From positions 112,652-176,651 of the forward strand of contig CAUYUJ010015744.1 in NCBI GenBank assembly GCA_963575745.1: a DNA stretch of 64,000 nt. The letters run 5' to 3'. The stretch is from Prorocentrum cordatum. Lineage: Eukaryota > Sar > Dinophyceae > Prorocentrales > Prorocentraceae. The translations under genes and the position numbers were made by a program. Of the stretch, positions 41,701-53,058 are shown one piece after another; position 1 is the first letter of the stretch, and every line of letters begins with the position of its first letter. The notes under the pieces were generated by a model. The model made no database searches and had not been told where the DNA came from. It saw only the letters and a program-made list of their open reading frames with translations.

Positions 41701-42700
41701 CATTGGGATAGAGGGGAAGCAACAGCAACGACAACGACGGAAGGGGGAGGATGAGAAGAAAGGAAAGATGCGGGCTTTGCCCCAGGCAAGCTACGCGCAG
41801 CGCGAGCGCCCAGCATACACAACGTGGCCCAGAGATAAAGAGAAGACGAGAGGGAATGAGGCGGGCGACAGACGACGAGACACGGCAGCAGCAAAGAAGG
41901 GAGGAAGAAGAGGAGGAGCGGGAAGGAAAAGGCGAGGGAGGGAGAGGAGAGATGGACCCGCAATGCGGGCCACCACTGAAACAGAATGACGCGGACGTGG
42001 ACCTCGCATGGCCTCCGGGAATATAAGAGAAAGGCGTGAGATGCGCTCCGCGAGACGGCCAGTTTTGTTCGTCGCCGTAACACGGGCTGGAGCATTTCGC
42101 ATGTTTTATTAGTCATCAAAGTAGAGCTTACAACACCAGCACCAGGTAAATACATATTGATAGCTCCCCAGCTACAGCAACAGTTAAGAAGGTGTTGCCA
42201 GATGTGTGGCGGGTGGTTTGTTATCTTTGTAATCTCTGAAAGCATATCAGGATCCCAGATGTCCAGAAGCACTTGATGCTGCAGATGAGTCGTACCCCTG
42301 AACCTCGTCTGTTGTTCAATATTCCTTTGGTCACTGATGCACTGATGGCACGACTGTGGCATGCATTGGCATAAAGTATCATACAGTCTGGTAACCAATT
42401 CCAAACCACATCTCTTCAAAGTTGACTCATCACCTGGGCGACGCAGCTCCCTTGATAATTGATCCCCTGTAATTGTATACTGGGCCTGCGATTTCTCCGT
42501 ATTGTAAGTGGGGCGTGTCGCAAAAGTGTACGGAACGGTTTCCACAAAGAACATGTTTCAATGTATCAGGTTACGGGCTTGGGTCTCGGTCTGGCCTGCT
42601 TATTGTCACCGCCCGTCGCCGCCGTCTGTCGCCGATACGTCTGGTCCTGGGTGCCGGTCGCCGCGCTTGTTGCCCCGTCGCCATGCGGGCGTGGGCTTGC
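41700..42700. other. no gene recognised
   Basis: 41,700-42,000 is purine-rich. 42,060-42,560 is AT-richer single-copy-looking DNA with a minus-strand frame (part of 41,667-42,554) that reads fairly naturally (LSRELRRPGDESTLKRCGLE, then LELVTRLYDTLCQC), but no family is recognised. Confidence 0.35.
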
Positions 42701-42704
42701 GGGT

Positions 42705-43395
42705 GAGCCTCGGCGTGGGCGTGGGCGCGGGCGTGGGCGTGGGCGTGGGCGTGGGTGTGGGCGTGGGCGTGGGCGCGGGTGTGGGCGTGGGCGTGCGTGT
42801 GAGCGTTGAAGTGGGCCTAAGCGCGGGCGCGGGCGTGGGCGTGGACCTGGGCTTGGGTGTGGGCGTGGGCGTGGGTGCGGGTGTGGGCGCGGGTGTGGGC
42901 GTGGGTCTGGGTGTGGGCTTGGGCGTGAGCGTGGGCGTGGGCGTGATCCTGGGCCTGGGCGTGGGCGCAGGAGTGGGCGTGGGCGTGGGCCCGAACGTTG
43001 GCGTGGGCGTCGGCGCCGGCGTCGGCATCGGCGTCGGCGTGGGCGTGCGTGTGAACGCTGGTGTGGGCGTGGCCGTGGGCGCGGGCGCGGGCGTGGGCGT
43101 GGGCGTGGTCGTGGGCGTGGGCGTGGGCGTGGGCGTGGGTGGGCGTGGGCGTGGGAGTGCGTGTGAGCGTGGGCGTGGGAGTGGGCGCGGGCGTGGGCGT
43201 GGGAGTGGGTCTGGGCGTGGGCGCGGGCGCGGGCGTGGGCGGGGGCGCGAGCGTGGGGGGCGTGGGCGTGGGCGTGGGCGAAGGCGTGGGTGCCGGTGTC
43301 GGTGTGGGCGTGGGCGTGGGCGCAGGTGTGGCGTGGGCGTGCGTGGGCATGGGCGTGGGCGTTGGCGCGGGTGTGGGCGTGGGTGTGGGCGTCGG
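42705..43395. repeat. ~690-bp GTGGGC hexanucleotide array
   Basis: An imperfect (GTGGGC)n array with interruptions such as GCGGGT and GTCGGC. The plus frame reads as alternating Gly-Val for about 200 codons, and the reverse frames are Pro/Thr/His-rich. The long open frames on both strands (for example 42,508-43,659) are repeat translations and are not called as genes. Confidence 0.95.
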
Positions 43396-43830
43396 CGCTG
43401 CCAGCCGCCGCCGCCGCCGCCGCACCCGGGGCCCGCGTCGGGCCAGAGGGGGGTTCGAACCCTCCCCCCCCTGGAGGAGAGGAGGGGGGGGGTCGGGGAG
43501 AGGGGGGGCAAGCTAGGTGCGCTCGCGTCATGTCTGACGCCCTACCCCTCCCTCCCATCCCTTACCCTGGCGCAGATCTCTTCTCTCTTCGCACAGTCGG
43601 ATGTCGCAGCATGGCACAGCATCACATGGCATAGCATGGTGTTAAAGATCCATGCGTAGCATGACATAGCATGGTGTAGCATAGGAGGGCTTCTGCGGCC
43701 CAAAAATCAACGAATCGGCACCGAATGTGTAATCACTTCGATGGTTCTTTCGGGGGGGGGGGGGCATTTTCCAGACTTTGGGGCCGATTCGGAAGGACCG
43801 AAAACCATGCCGTGACATGGCACTGGAAAT

Positions 43831-44016
43831 AATGACGCCAGCGTTGCAGCGGGAGCACGATCCAGAACGAGCGGAAACGCGAAAATGAGGCCGGCGTTGC
43901 AGCGGGAGCGCGATTCGGAACGAGCAGAAGTGCAGAAATGAGGCCAGCGCTGCAGCGGGAGCACGATTCGGAATGAACGGAAGCCCCAAAAATGAGGCCA
44001 GCGCTTCAGCGGGAGA
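43831..44016. repeat. 54-bp tandem repeat, ~3.4 units
   Basis: ATGAGGCCAGCGCTGCAGCG and close variants occur at about 43,832, 43,885, 43,938 and 43,992, spacing 53-54 bp. Just upstream (43,608-43,685) a CATAGCATGG-like short repeat occurs. Confidence 0.9.
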
Positions 44017-44019
44017 AAA

Positions 44020-45900
44020 ATGAAAACCCATTACCCGGGAATCTTGCGTTTAACCAAACAGTACGCGAAGGCGGGCCGGACATCTTGCGGACGTCATCAG
44101 GGGAGAGAGGAGAGAAGTTTTCATATTGTGTAATTGTGGAGGGGGGAGGGGAGTCCCCCTGGTTCTGTTCGACGGCGCCGAATGTTTTGGGGGGGGCCGC
44201 CCCCGGTTCAAACGCGCCGCCGAGTGTTCCCAAGGCAAGCGCCAGTTAAACGCGCTCCCTATTTCAGGCACACGCACGCCCAGCCAAAGCGGACTGGGGT
44301 GGGATTATATAGAGATGATATGCGCCACAGAAAAAATACATCGCTCCGCATGCTTGGACGAGGTCTCGCGCACGTATCGGTGCGACGTAGGCGGTATCAT
44401 TCTGCGTAGCCCTGCACCGCCTCGGTGACATGATTAGATTTCTACCCAGGGCGGAACTGCGGGCACGTATTCCTGATCCACAGGCCTCGTTTGCGAGATT
44501 GGCACTTTCTTGCGATCCGTACTGTTCTGTCGGGCGCTGGAACGGGCGATTTCAACAACTACACTTCCGACGCGAACTCCGACTGACGCGCATGCCCCGA
44601 CAGACACGGTGGCTTTGATGGCGGTCCCGATTCCAAATCCGATGCTTTTTCCGACATCCGCTCCGGCTATGACCCCAGCCCCGACACCTGTGACAATTTT
44701 GACACCGACTCCGGTGCGTCTTCGGGCGCCTGCTTCGTTTTCGACTCCTCCCCAGATTCTTGTTCTTGCAATTCTGGCGCCGATCTGGCTGCGCCTCGAT
44801 GGCCACGGCGATCGCGTGCACAATTGGCATTTCGACACGTTGTCGGGGGGCTCAATGATGAGGGACATGTTTATAGTTTGATTCCACTCTGTCGCGAACA
44901 CTTTGGGAAGCACCTCCGAGATCCAGAACATTGGCATGTCAGGTCATCTGGTACTTTTGCGTCTACCTCTCCATCTGGTCACCCTTCTGCACGTTTCGTG
45001 GGCCTGGCGTGGAGTTCCATAGGCGGCCAGCGCTCTTCGCCTCTCCGTTATTGCTGGTTTCCCGCCTCACCGCTGTCCTTGCGACGTTTTTTCAGCCGCC
45101 CAGCCCACAGGCATGCGCGCCTTGTCTTTCCCGCCCCTGCATGGCAGGGCTCGGGCAGGCACTGCTGCCACGCCCTACCAATACCCTTCACTGGACTGTC
45201 CTGTCATTCTTGCCTGCTCGTGCGGGACCCCATGTCAACGTTGCATCGCCTTCATGGTGCTCCTCTCCCTCCTGGACGTCGGCCTGGTCGAGTGGCACGT
45301 CCTCCTCTGCAGTGCTTGAGGCTGGTGTTCACGACGTGCCGTTGACGGCAACACCACATCGCTCACCCCCCAGATCTTCGCCTCCAGTCCCTGTCCGCGG
45401 CGTGTCTTTTCCTGTGCAAGCTCTTCGGCATCGCCTGCACCCCGGGCCCCGCCCACTCCGACCGCCTGAGGCCCCGTCTGCCTGCGCCCTGTCTCCCTAA
45501 TTAAAGCATGCGAACGCCGGCTGAAGGCTGGCTTGCGCACGGACGCACGAGCCTCCCGTTTTCTTCCCAACCCTCTTGCGTTGGGTTTTCGTATTGAACA
45601 GAGCACTGCAGCCGCAAACCTTCCGCCCGCCCGCTCTCCCCTTCTCTCCTGCCTCTCACCCTGCTCCCTCCTGCGTGCCAGCTGGCCTCCTACCTGGCCA
45701 TCCCTGGGGGGCTGCGATCTGCGAAATTGTTGCCATTTTCAAAGGATTCTGGGGGGTCCAGCGGAGTAACGCCCCACGCGAGCGTGCCAGGCACGCCTGG
45801 TGCGCCAGATGCTCCCTCCAGCCGCGCCAGGTGCGCCACGTCCGGTGCTCGTGCAGACTGTGTCAGGTGCGCCTGCGCACGTGACAGCACACATCGGGAA
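44020..45900. other. no gene recognised
   Basis: GC-rich DNA with overlapping frames on both strands. One plus frame at 44,510-44,881 is Thr/Pro-rich and its complement Gly/Val-rich, suggesting an ancient short repeat. Nothing else is identifiable. Confidence 0.4.
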
Positions 45901-45902
45901 AC

Positions 45903-46330
45903 ATGTCGGCCCCCACCATCCCTGTCGAAAACCAATGCCCATCATTGTGTTTGGTGGGCTTGCGCACAGCAGGCCATACGCCACCACCCCCGCCGTCCCT
46001 GACAAGAATCACTTGACAATGATCGCGGAACGGCCGCGCACTATCCACATTTAGCCACGAGGTGCATTTTGTATTGTGGGTTTGTCAGGGGTGGTAGCCC
46101 TGCGAGCAGCAAGCAATATGCTGACACACCCGCCGTCCCTTTTGAAAAACAATACACAAAAATACCCGCGGGGCTCACGAACATGACTCCAGATTTTGCC
46201 CAAAAGTGTATTGTGTATTGTTTTTTGACAGGGATGGTGTGGGGGCCGCATCGGGTTGGTTGCGCATGCCCCGAATTTGGAGGCAGAGTGCGTTTTGCAT
46301 TGTTTTTGGACAGGGATGGTGGGGGGGATG
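45903..46330. repeat. cluster of ~40-bp repeats in both orientations
   Basis: CACCATCCCTGTCGAAAACC (45,915) and two diverged forward copies (near 45,985 and 46,125) face two inverted copies (TATTGTTTTTTGACAGGGAT at 46,214; CATTGTTTTTGGACAGGGAT at 46,297). The 46,125 and 46,214 copies can pair as a hairpin with a loop of about 45 nt. Confidence 0.7.
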
Positions 46331-46408
46331 CCCTCACTGTGTGCGCATGGTTGCGGGTTGGCTGCCGGCTGGGTGGGGGAGTGGGTGTTTATTAAAAGGG
46401 AACAGTGA

Positions 46409-46490
46409 TAAACCCCTCCCCGAAGGGAAGAAGCGGGTTGGAAGAGGAAGTTCCCAAGACCACCTACGCCTTAAAAGGGCTGGTGGGATT
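46409..46490 (+). repeat. 82-bp dispersed repeat, copy 1
   Basis: It begins TAAACCCCTCCCCGAAGGG and ends AGGGCTGGTGGGATT. The same 82-bp span with about 75% identity by eye is at 60,659-60,740. Confidence 0.75.
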
Positions 46491-46502
46491 TCAGAAAGCC
46501 CC

Positions 46503-46655
46503 CCGGCCACGCTGGAGGCGCACACGCAGTAAAAGTAAGTGACCAGCTACAGACAAAGACGAAGCAGAAGAAAAACAAAGCAAACTCTTCCGAAATTGCA
46601 GGAAAGTTGTTCCGGCCACGCAGGAGGCGCAAACGCGGTAAACAATTGACGTTGA
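46503..46655. repeat. ~40-bp direct repeat spaced ~110 bp
   Basis: CCGGCCACGCTGGAGGCGCA (46,503) recurs as CCGGCCACGCAGGAGGCGCA (46,613), both followed by AACGCGGTAAA-like sequence. Confidence 0.8.
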
Positions 46656-46659
46656 AACA

Positions 46660-47437
46660 CTATCGACACGTTGTGTATCGAGAAAGCAAAACAGGAGGCG
46701 TGCCAATCTTGGCAACGGGCGACCGCGTCCAGAAAAACATTATAGACACGAAGGAAAAAACACTGAACAATCGAGTGCGAATTTGTGAGGATTCGATAAA
46801 TGCTGGGCGTGGCGGTAAGGGGGTCGAAGTGGCGACGAGGAGCATGGCGGAAAAAATGGGAGAAGCATATGGACTGAAGCCCAGCATTGACCGATGGATG
46901 ACCCCTAGCATAGCGATGTTCCGCCGCACGGACAACGGTGACAATGACAAGTAATTCAAGACGAATATCAGAAATTGCAAGTGGCTGCACAAAGAAATTC
47001 TGGATGGTTTCGACAAGTGCAAGATCTGAGGATGAAGCACAATGGAATGCACAAGTCATGTATTCAATTAATGAAAGTAGTTGCGTTTTGTATACCAAGA
47101 CCATACTAGCCGAAGAGTAAAGCCTTCGGCTCCGCACTAAATGCTATAGCTTTCAGCAAAAATCGCCGACACTAAAGTGAATGAAAAACGTGTGCCGAAA
47201 ATGATGCCAAGAATGTTACAGAATCTTCACTCGGGCGGCAACGGGATATGATGTGCAGATTCCTTTACGTGGATCAAACACGACCCTGTTGGTAACACCC
47301 CAAGGGTGGAGAGAAGACCAACGCTCACCTGTCATGCGGTGCCCCTCGTCGTTTGTAACGCTACAGTCAATTGTGCGGAGACAATCCAGATCGCCTGCGT
47401 GAACGATTTGTTCGAAACCTTTGGCACGAACGGCCAC
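46660..47437 (-). pseudogene. LINE reverse transcriptase C-terminal relic
   Basis: On the minus strand three frames give consecutive pieces typical of the C-terminal third of LINE RT proteins. First comes WGVTNRVVFDPRKG (near 47,300), then KTQLLSLIEYMTCAFHCASS (near 47,080; usual form LLSFIEYRT-x-AIYHA). The third, in another frame, is LSPLSVRRNIAMLGVIHRSM followed by LGFSPYASPIF (near 46,930; usual form LAPLSxRRDIAMLGxIHR). Stops and at least two shifts break it. The catalytic palm is not recognisable upstream of 47,437, so only the tail is left. The DNA is clearly AT-richer than LINE A, in keeping with longer decay. The plus-strand frame 46,607-46,954 is its shadow. It belongs to a different LINE lineage from LINEs A and B. 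Confidence 0.65.
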
Positions 47438-47769
47438 GCTGCGTCCATAGAATTGCAGATCGGGTGGGCCGCTTCAACTACATTTCGTTTTAAAAAATAA
47501 GTGAACCTTCGGTCTTAGAATTCTTGCGCCACGGATCATAAGTCAACCGACAACCCACTTCCTCAGAAAATGACAGATTCATCAGTCTGAGCGTGGAGCC
47601 AGCCATTACCATCGCATCACATGTGTATAGATATTAGCGTACAGTGGATGTGTACATCGTACATCAAAGATTTCGAAAATGCCTTATTCTAGACCGTTGT
47701 TTCATTGCCCAAATCAAAATTCTTTGTTCACACGCTAGAGCCACACCTTTGTAAACGTGCTATAAGCCA

Positions 47770-47865
47770 CATGTGTATGTCTATGTATATGTATACGTGT
47801 ACGTATACGTATTATACAAACACATATATACATACATATGCATATACAAACATATGTATAGTTTG
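47770..47865. repeat. CATA/TATG-rich microsatellite
   Basis: Alternating TATG, TATACG and CATATA tetranucleotide-like repeats. The Tyr/Ile/Thr-rich frames here are artefacts. Confidence 0.85.
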
Positions 47866-48354
47866 GTATGGTGTTGTACGACAATGGCATCACACAAGCA
47901 GCAGGGAAATGCGTTTTCTGAGAGGGCAATCATACTCATCTGTTATGGTGTATGTTCTGGTGCCAGAGGGTAATGTTCGAATATTGCTCGCAAGACAGCG
48001 CTGCCAAAGCACAACGCAAAAGTCGTATCCCCAACTCTGATTTCTTTAGTTTCATGTGACCAGGTGGAGCTATGTGGTTGTTGCTGTACCTTGTAGTTCT
48101 GCAATTAATTACTTGCTCACTCCAAAGAAACACATAGAAAGTTAATTCATTTGATTGCATGCCAACGTAAACAGATAGACAATGTTGTTGGCACATACAC
48201 ATACACGTAAACATGCACGACTATCCTTTCCTCTCTGTCTTTTCTCCCGGTCTCTTTTTCTTGCTCTGCGCGTGGCTTCCATGTGCGTCCATATGCGTGT
48301 TCACGCGTGCGTGTGCATGTGCGTGTGCGTGTACGTTCGCGCGCGCGTGCGTGT

Positions 48355-48357
48355 GTG

Positions 48358-48406
<49 letters not shown>

Positions 48407-48448
48407 TATACATATACATATACATACATACATACATACATGCATGCA

Positions 48449-48479
<31 letters not shown>

Positions 48480-48520
48480 GCACAGACATACATATATATG
48501 TAGGTAGGTGTGAAAGAGAT
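48355..48520. repeat. (TA)n and (CATA)n compound microsatellite
   Basis: A GTGCGT-rich lead (48,297-48,360), then (TA)n at 48,361-48,392, then CATA and ATGC repeats to 48,500. Frames through it are artefacts. Confidence 0.95.
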
Positions 48521-48699
48521 TTGAATCACGAGTTAAAAAAGAATACACTTGCGAGCGAATATGTTGATCGTGGGTACACATATACCACCCATACAAAGGT
48601 ATGCAGTCGCGAGTTAATCTTCGATATATATATATATACATTTATATATATAGAGAGAGATACCGGCTTAGACCGAAACTGCATTTAAGATGGATTGTG

Positions 48700-49050
48700 A
48701 ATTATGATGTGCCCGCGTCTTTTCCGAAAAAGATAACACACGTTTCCTGAGTAGGAAATATCAGATCGATAAACTGGTATACATTCCCACCCTTTTCCTC
48801 GAGGATTCGGCTTCCAGGCTCCAGGATCAGTTTTTGAGAGCATCCAATTACCAGATACGGTTCTTCGAGGTTCACGCTGTCGGCGGGTCTCCCGGAGGTT
48901 TCTCCGGGATTGATCGGCTTCCCAGAGTTCATTCGCCCATGTCCCACAGAGGATTCGTAGCGTCTTCGGGGCAGAGTTGCAGCAGCAAGGGATCAAAGGT
49001 TGCTCACTTGGCTGATTGAGTATCCTCTAATGATACTGGAGAAAAACCCC
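48700..49050. other. unrecognised single-copy-looking DNA
   Basis: A minus frame (48,702-48,947) contains NLEEPYLVIGCSQKLILEPG and VYQFIDLIFPTQETCVIFFG, which look like decayed protein, possibly retroelement. No family could be assigned. Confidence 0.3.
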
Positions 49051-49063
49051 AATCAGGGCTAGG

Positions 49064-49365
49064 GGGCTATAGGGCTATTGAGCTATAGGGCTATAGAGCT
49101 ATAGGGCTATAGAGATGTAGGGCTATAGGGCTCTTGGGCTACTAGGCTATAGGGATATAGGGCACCCCCGGGCACGCCCGGGCACGCCCCGGCACCCGGG
49201 CACCAGGGCACCCGGGCACCCCCGGGCACCCCCCAGGCACCCGGGCCCCGGCCCCCCCCGGGCACCCGGGCACCCGGGCGTACAGCGAAAATCGGCGACA
49301 AACTTAACCAAACCATATGAATGCGCTGGGGCCCCTACAGAGGCAAGCTCTTACTGGGGAAATAT
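49064..49365 (-). repeat. composite dispersed repeat (TATAGGGCT + GGGCACCC + 75-bp head), minus copy
   Basis: An array of GGGCTATAGGGCTATAGA-like units (49,064-49,162) is followed by a GGGCACCC array (49,162-49,277) and a unique ~75-bp head (49,285-49,360). The same parts, reversed and complemented, occur at 61,965-62,190. Open frames here are repeat translations. Confidence 0.8.
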
Positions 49366-49929
49366 GTAAACCTTCGCGGAGATTTTTTAATTCAAATTTC
49401 GAATCCCGCGGCAGAGCGTCGGCAGAGCACGGGCAAAGAAATCAGATGTGTACATCAACCATCCATCTTTTTTTTCTTGAGATGTCAATAGATAGTTCGA
49501 ACCAGTCTGGAGATAGTAGAATGCGCACCATCCGTAGTGCCTGACTGTCAAGTATGTTCAGCAACCAGTTGCGCTTATCCACAAGATCACTCGCACTTTC
49601 ATGCCGCTCCGTTGGAGAAGGTACAGTCCGAGAGTGACGTTCATTGTCACATTGTCCTTTACAGCGCGAGGAGTTGCTGCGCGGCGTCGCCCGCCTGTGC
49701 AGGGCGCGAGAGTTCAATTCCAGTCGGTGTCTTCTTTCAACGGGAGCCATGTGGAAGACGATCGGTTCCGTACCCCAAAAGCTCCACGTTCGCCTGAAGC
49801 TGGCTCCAGTTGTTCACTGGGGCAAAATTTTGAAGCAATTCCTCCCCCGATTTCAAACCCTCCCGAAGAAGGACCAGCCAAGAAAGGGGGCAGGGGGCGA
49901 GAGGGGGGGCAAAAAACGTCGCCCATTCA

Positions 49930-49970
49930 ATATATATCTATATATGTATATATATATATATATATTATCA
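49930..49970. repeat. (TA)n microsatellite
   Basis: TATATA with a few interruptions. The preceding ~400 bp contain no recognised gene. Confidence 0.9.
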
Positions 49971-50239
49971 TACGCACCTCTCCGAGGGAGTAGAGCTCAG
50001 AGGCGATTAATGCGTCCGTCGTTCGCGATTTTTCTGGCCGTTTCGCTCGGGACATCCTCGAAATTCTGAAAATCGGTGGCACCCCTCACGCAGATCGTGA
50101 CGTCAGGGTCCAAAAACACATAGGATTTCCAACATTTTATCATAAAACCTTCAAAAACACATGGTAATTTCAATGATTTTGACTCCGATTCTCAGAGAAT
50201 GGCGGTTTCGCCTGAGACATCCTCCCAAAATCGAGCCCC

Positions 50240-50625
50240 AGACCCCTCCTCGGAGCCTCCTGGGGGCCTCCTGGAACCTCCTGGGGCCTCCTGGGGCTTT
50301 CTGGACCTTCTGGTACCCCAGACCCCGCCTCGGAGCCTCCTGGAGTTCTCCTGGGCCTGCTGAGCCGCCGCCTGGGGCCTCCTGGGGCCTCCTGGGGCTT
50401 CAGAACTACATGCACACACAGAGACACAAATCACGCCCAACACATCACACGCTAGACAAACATAACATACACACACACACAACACCGACAACACGCAAAA
50501 AGCACGCACCACACAAAGCACACATCACACACACACACACACACAACACTCACAATCCTGGGGCCTCCTGGAGCCTCTTCTGGTATCCAAGTCGGGCCTC
50601 CTGAGGCTTCCTGGGGGGCCCTGGT
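50240..50625. repeat. CCTCCTGGGGCCTCCTGG repeat and (CA)n
   Basis: GGGGCCTCCTGGGGCTTTCTGG- and CCTCCTGGAGTTCTCCTGGG-like phrases (50,240-50,405 and 50,558-50,625) flank a CA-rich stretch (50,408-50,550) with a pure run at 50,527-50,543. It is akin to the CTTGGG family. Confidence 0.75.
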
Positions 50626-51029
50626 ACACACATCGCAAGGTGTGGCAACCCCACTTGCGCTCGAGTGCGACTTCGCTGTTGCATGTCACTCCTGCTTCAA
50701 ACGCCCCTTCAGCTTGTTGTATGAGCCTGGGCACACACGTGCCACTTGTATATATATATATATATATATATATACAAGACTGCATTGGCGCTGCGCGCCA
50801 TGCACCTTGGTCCTTTGGAATTCGCACGCTAGCGGAGTGCGAGCGTGCGTACATGCGCACACACATGCGTCTATGAATGCATAGTACATATGTACATATA
50901 TGTATACTTTTGTATGGATATGTACATGTATATGCAAATTGTCAGTGTAAGGATGTGTGCGCATACACATGCGTATATCAGGCGATATTGGCCTGACCAG
51001 TTGCTCATATCATCGCGCCACTAAAAGGC

Positions 51030-51450
51030 GCGAGGGTCTCAGGCAAACGCGGTCAGACTACCGTGGGACAATGCGTCGCCGAGGTCAGTGTTGCGAGGAC
51101 GCCCCGGGTGAAAATGGCTTGAACACCTCCGCTCAGGGGAGGGCATATCCGAAGTCAGCCGTGCGAGGAAGTTTCAAGCGAGGAGTGGTCTGAACACCTC
51201 TGCTCAGGGCATCCTTGAATTTAGAGTTGCGAGAAGTCGCACGCGAAAGTGGCCGAACCACCATGGTGCAAGGCACCTCCGAAGTCAGACTTGCGAGAGT
51301 GTCTCAGGCGACAGTGGCTGGAACACCTCAACTGAGAGTGTCTCGGGCTCCAGAGCTACGATGATGTCTCAAGCGAAAACGGCGGGACCGATGCGAAGCA
51401 AGGCGCTTCTGAGGTCGGAGTTGCGAGAATATCTCTGGCGAAGCGGATTA
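51030..51450. repeat. ~66-bp degenerate tandem repeat within the left arm
   Basis: GTTGCGAGGA-like phrases occur at about 51,088, 51,157, 51,221, 51,288, 51,355 and 51,421 (spacing 64-69 bp). Each is followed by an AAGCGAAAATGGC-like phrase and then AACACCTC. The complementary array is in the right arm at about 54,800-55,210. Confidence 0.8.
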
Positions 51451-51489
51451 GATTACTTTCCGTTATCCCCTCTTCTTCCTTCCCTTTTT

Positions 51490-51590
51490 TCTTCCCTCCT
51501 CCCCCTCCTCCTCCTCCTCCTCCTCCCCCTCCTCCTCCTCCTCCCCCTGTTCCTCCTCCTCTTCCTCTCCCCCCTCTCCGCTTCTTTTTG
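51490..51590. repeat. (CTC)n array and C run within the left arm
   Basis: CTCCTC array followed, after a hairpin-prone GGCGCGGCGCGGCGCCG (51,611-51,627), by a 17-C run at 51,669-51,685. The right arm has the complementary G run at 54,559-54,580. Confidence 0.85.
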
Positions 51591-52479
51591 GCCCATTCTC
51601 CCCATCCCTGGCGGCGCGGCGCGGCGCCGCCCGGCCTCTCTGCGAGTCTAGCGGCAAAGGGTGAGAGAACCCCCCCCCCCCCCCCGAATTAGGAACGGTT
51701 TTTCCCAAGCCGCCAAGGGGGCCCGAAGGTAGTTCAGCATAATAAAATGAGGGATGCAGCCGAAGTGGCTGTCGAAGGAATCATCAAAACAGCGGTGGGG
51801 GAGTGAGGCAGACTGGTTTTCCTACAAAGTTGGAAAGCGGGAAGAGGAAATTGAAGAGGATGAGGAGAAGGAGGAGGGGGAGGAAGAGGAGGAGGACGTT
51901 GCAAGTGTTCGCGCGGCCGTGAGTCCCCAGAGAGTGTTTCCCCAGGATTTGTTCTGAAACCGAAGGTTCCCGACGGCCTGATCTCCGAAATGTCACAAAA
52001 ACCTCGGTTCCCAGCAGCGCGTCCGGATGAGATGGCGTCGTGGCCCCGACGATTTGCATTCAGTGTTGCGAGAAGCTCAGTCGAGGCGGGAGGAGGAACA
52101 TGAAGAGGATGAGGAGGAGGAGGAAGAGGAGGAGGATGAAGAGGAGGAAGAGGACGAAGAGGACAGATTAGGTGGATATCTGGGGCGCAGCCGAGGTGTC
52201 GCGGAAGAAATCCGCAGCAGAGACTTGGGAGAGTGAGGAGAGCTGTTTTTGCTAGACCTTCGGCGGGGCGGAACGTGAACCACCACGGGGAATTAGGAGA
52301 AGGAGGAGGAGGAGGAGGTAGAGGAGGAAGAGAATGAGGAAGAGGAGGAGGAGCTCTTGGGTCTTTCGGCGGTTTGAACGAAAAGTGGCTTCGCTGCGCC
52401 ATTTTATACGACAACGACGACGACGAAGAAGGCGACGACAAAGAGAAGGGATAATGAGAGGAGGAGACCGCTGCGTTGG

Positions 52480-53045
52480 GATCTCGTGGCGCGCCTCTCG
52501 GGGCCCTCTGGGGGGCAGTTTTGAAGCCTCTTGGGGGTGTTCTGGGGTTCTTGGGATCTTCTTGGGGCCTATTTGGGGCCCCATTTGGGGTTCCTTGGGG
52601 CCTCTTGGGAGCCTCTCGGGGCCCCGTGGGGCTCTCTCCGGGCCTCTTGGGGCCCTCTCGCGGCGGAAAATTTAGTTTTTGAATTTTTGGGCGCCCTCTT
52701 GGGTCTCTCTTGGGGCCGTCTTGGTGCTCTCTTGGGCCGTCTTGGGCGCCTCTTGGGCGGTCTCGGAGCCCTCCTGGACCGTGTCGGGGCCTTCTTGGGT
52801 GCCTCGTGGGCAGTAGTGGGGCGATCTAGGGGGCCTCTTGGGCCATTGCGGAGCGTCGGGAAGCGGGAAAAGCGAGACGGCCAAAAAACATCGAAAAACA
52901 CCCCAGAAAATCAAGAATTATAGCCTCTCGGGGCTGTCTTGGGAGGCCTATTGGGGGTCTCTGGGGGCGTCTTGGACGCGTCTTGGGCAGTCTTGGACCC
53001 AGATTGGGCGTCTTGGGCCGATCTTTGGGGGTCTCGGGGCCCTCT
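52480..53045 (+). repeat. CTTGGGG family within the left arm
   Basis: GGGGCCTCTTGGGAGCCTC-, GGGCGCCTCTTGGGCGG- and CGTCTTGGGC-type phrases fill this end of the arm. The right arm has the complement (53,220-53,760). Frames through it (Gly/Leu-rich or Arg/Pro-rich) are artefacts. Confidence 0.8.
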
Positions 53046-53058
53046 TTGGCCGTCGTGG

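Larger units (their letters stand above)
50775..53058 (+). repeat. large inverted repeat, left arm (2.28 kb)
   Basis: It pairs with 53,207-55,470 in reverse complement over its whole length: CAAGACTGCATTGGCGCTG at 50,775 against the complement ending at 55,470; GAAGGTAGTTCAG at 51,725 against 54,516; ACGCGTCTTGGGC at 52,977 against 53,287. By eye the arms differ at about one base in ten, plus small indels. A (TA)n run (50,748-50,774) sits at the outer edge. Confidence 0.95.

Noticed and set aside
43440-43470. possible tRNA T-arm (GGGGTTCGAACCCTCC)
   Set aside because: No A box, D arm or acceptor pairing upstream; the preceding DNA is the GTGGGC array and a CCG tract.
42508-43659. 383-codon Gly-Val ORF and 330-codon Pro/Arg ORF on the other strand
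   Set aside because: Both follow from the stop-free GTGGGC hexamer.
49107-49316. 69-codon Gly/Pro-rich minus ORF
   Set aside because: Translation of the GGGCACCC array.
49695-49735. possible tRNA B box (GAGAGTTCAATTCC)
   Set aside because: No cloverleaf can be drawn with the 50 bases upstream.
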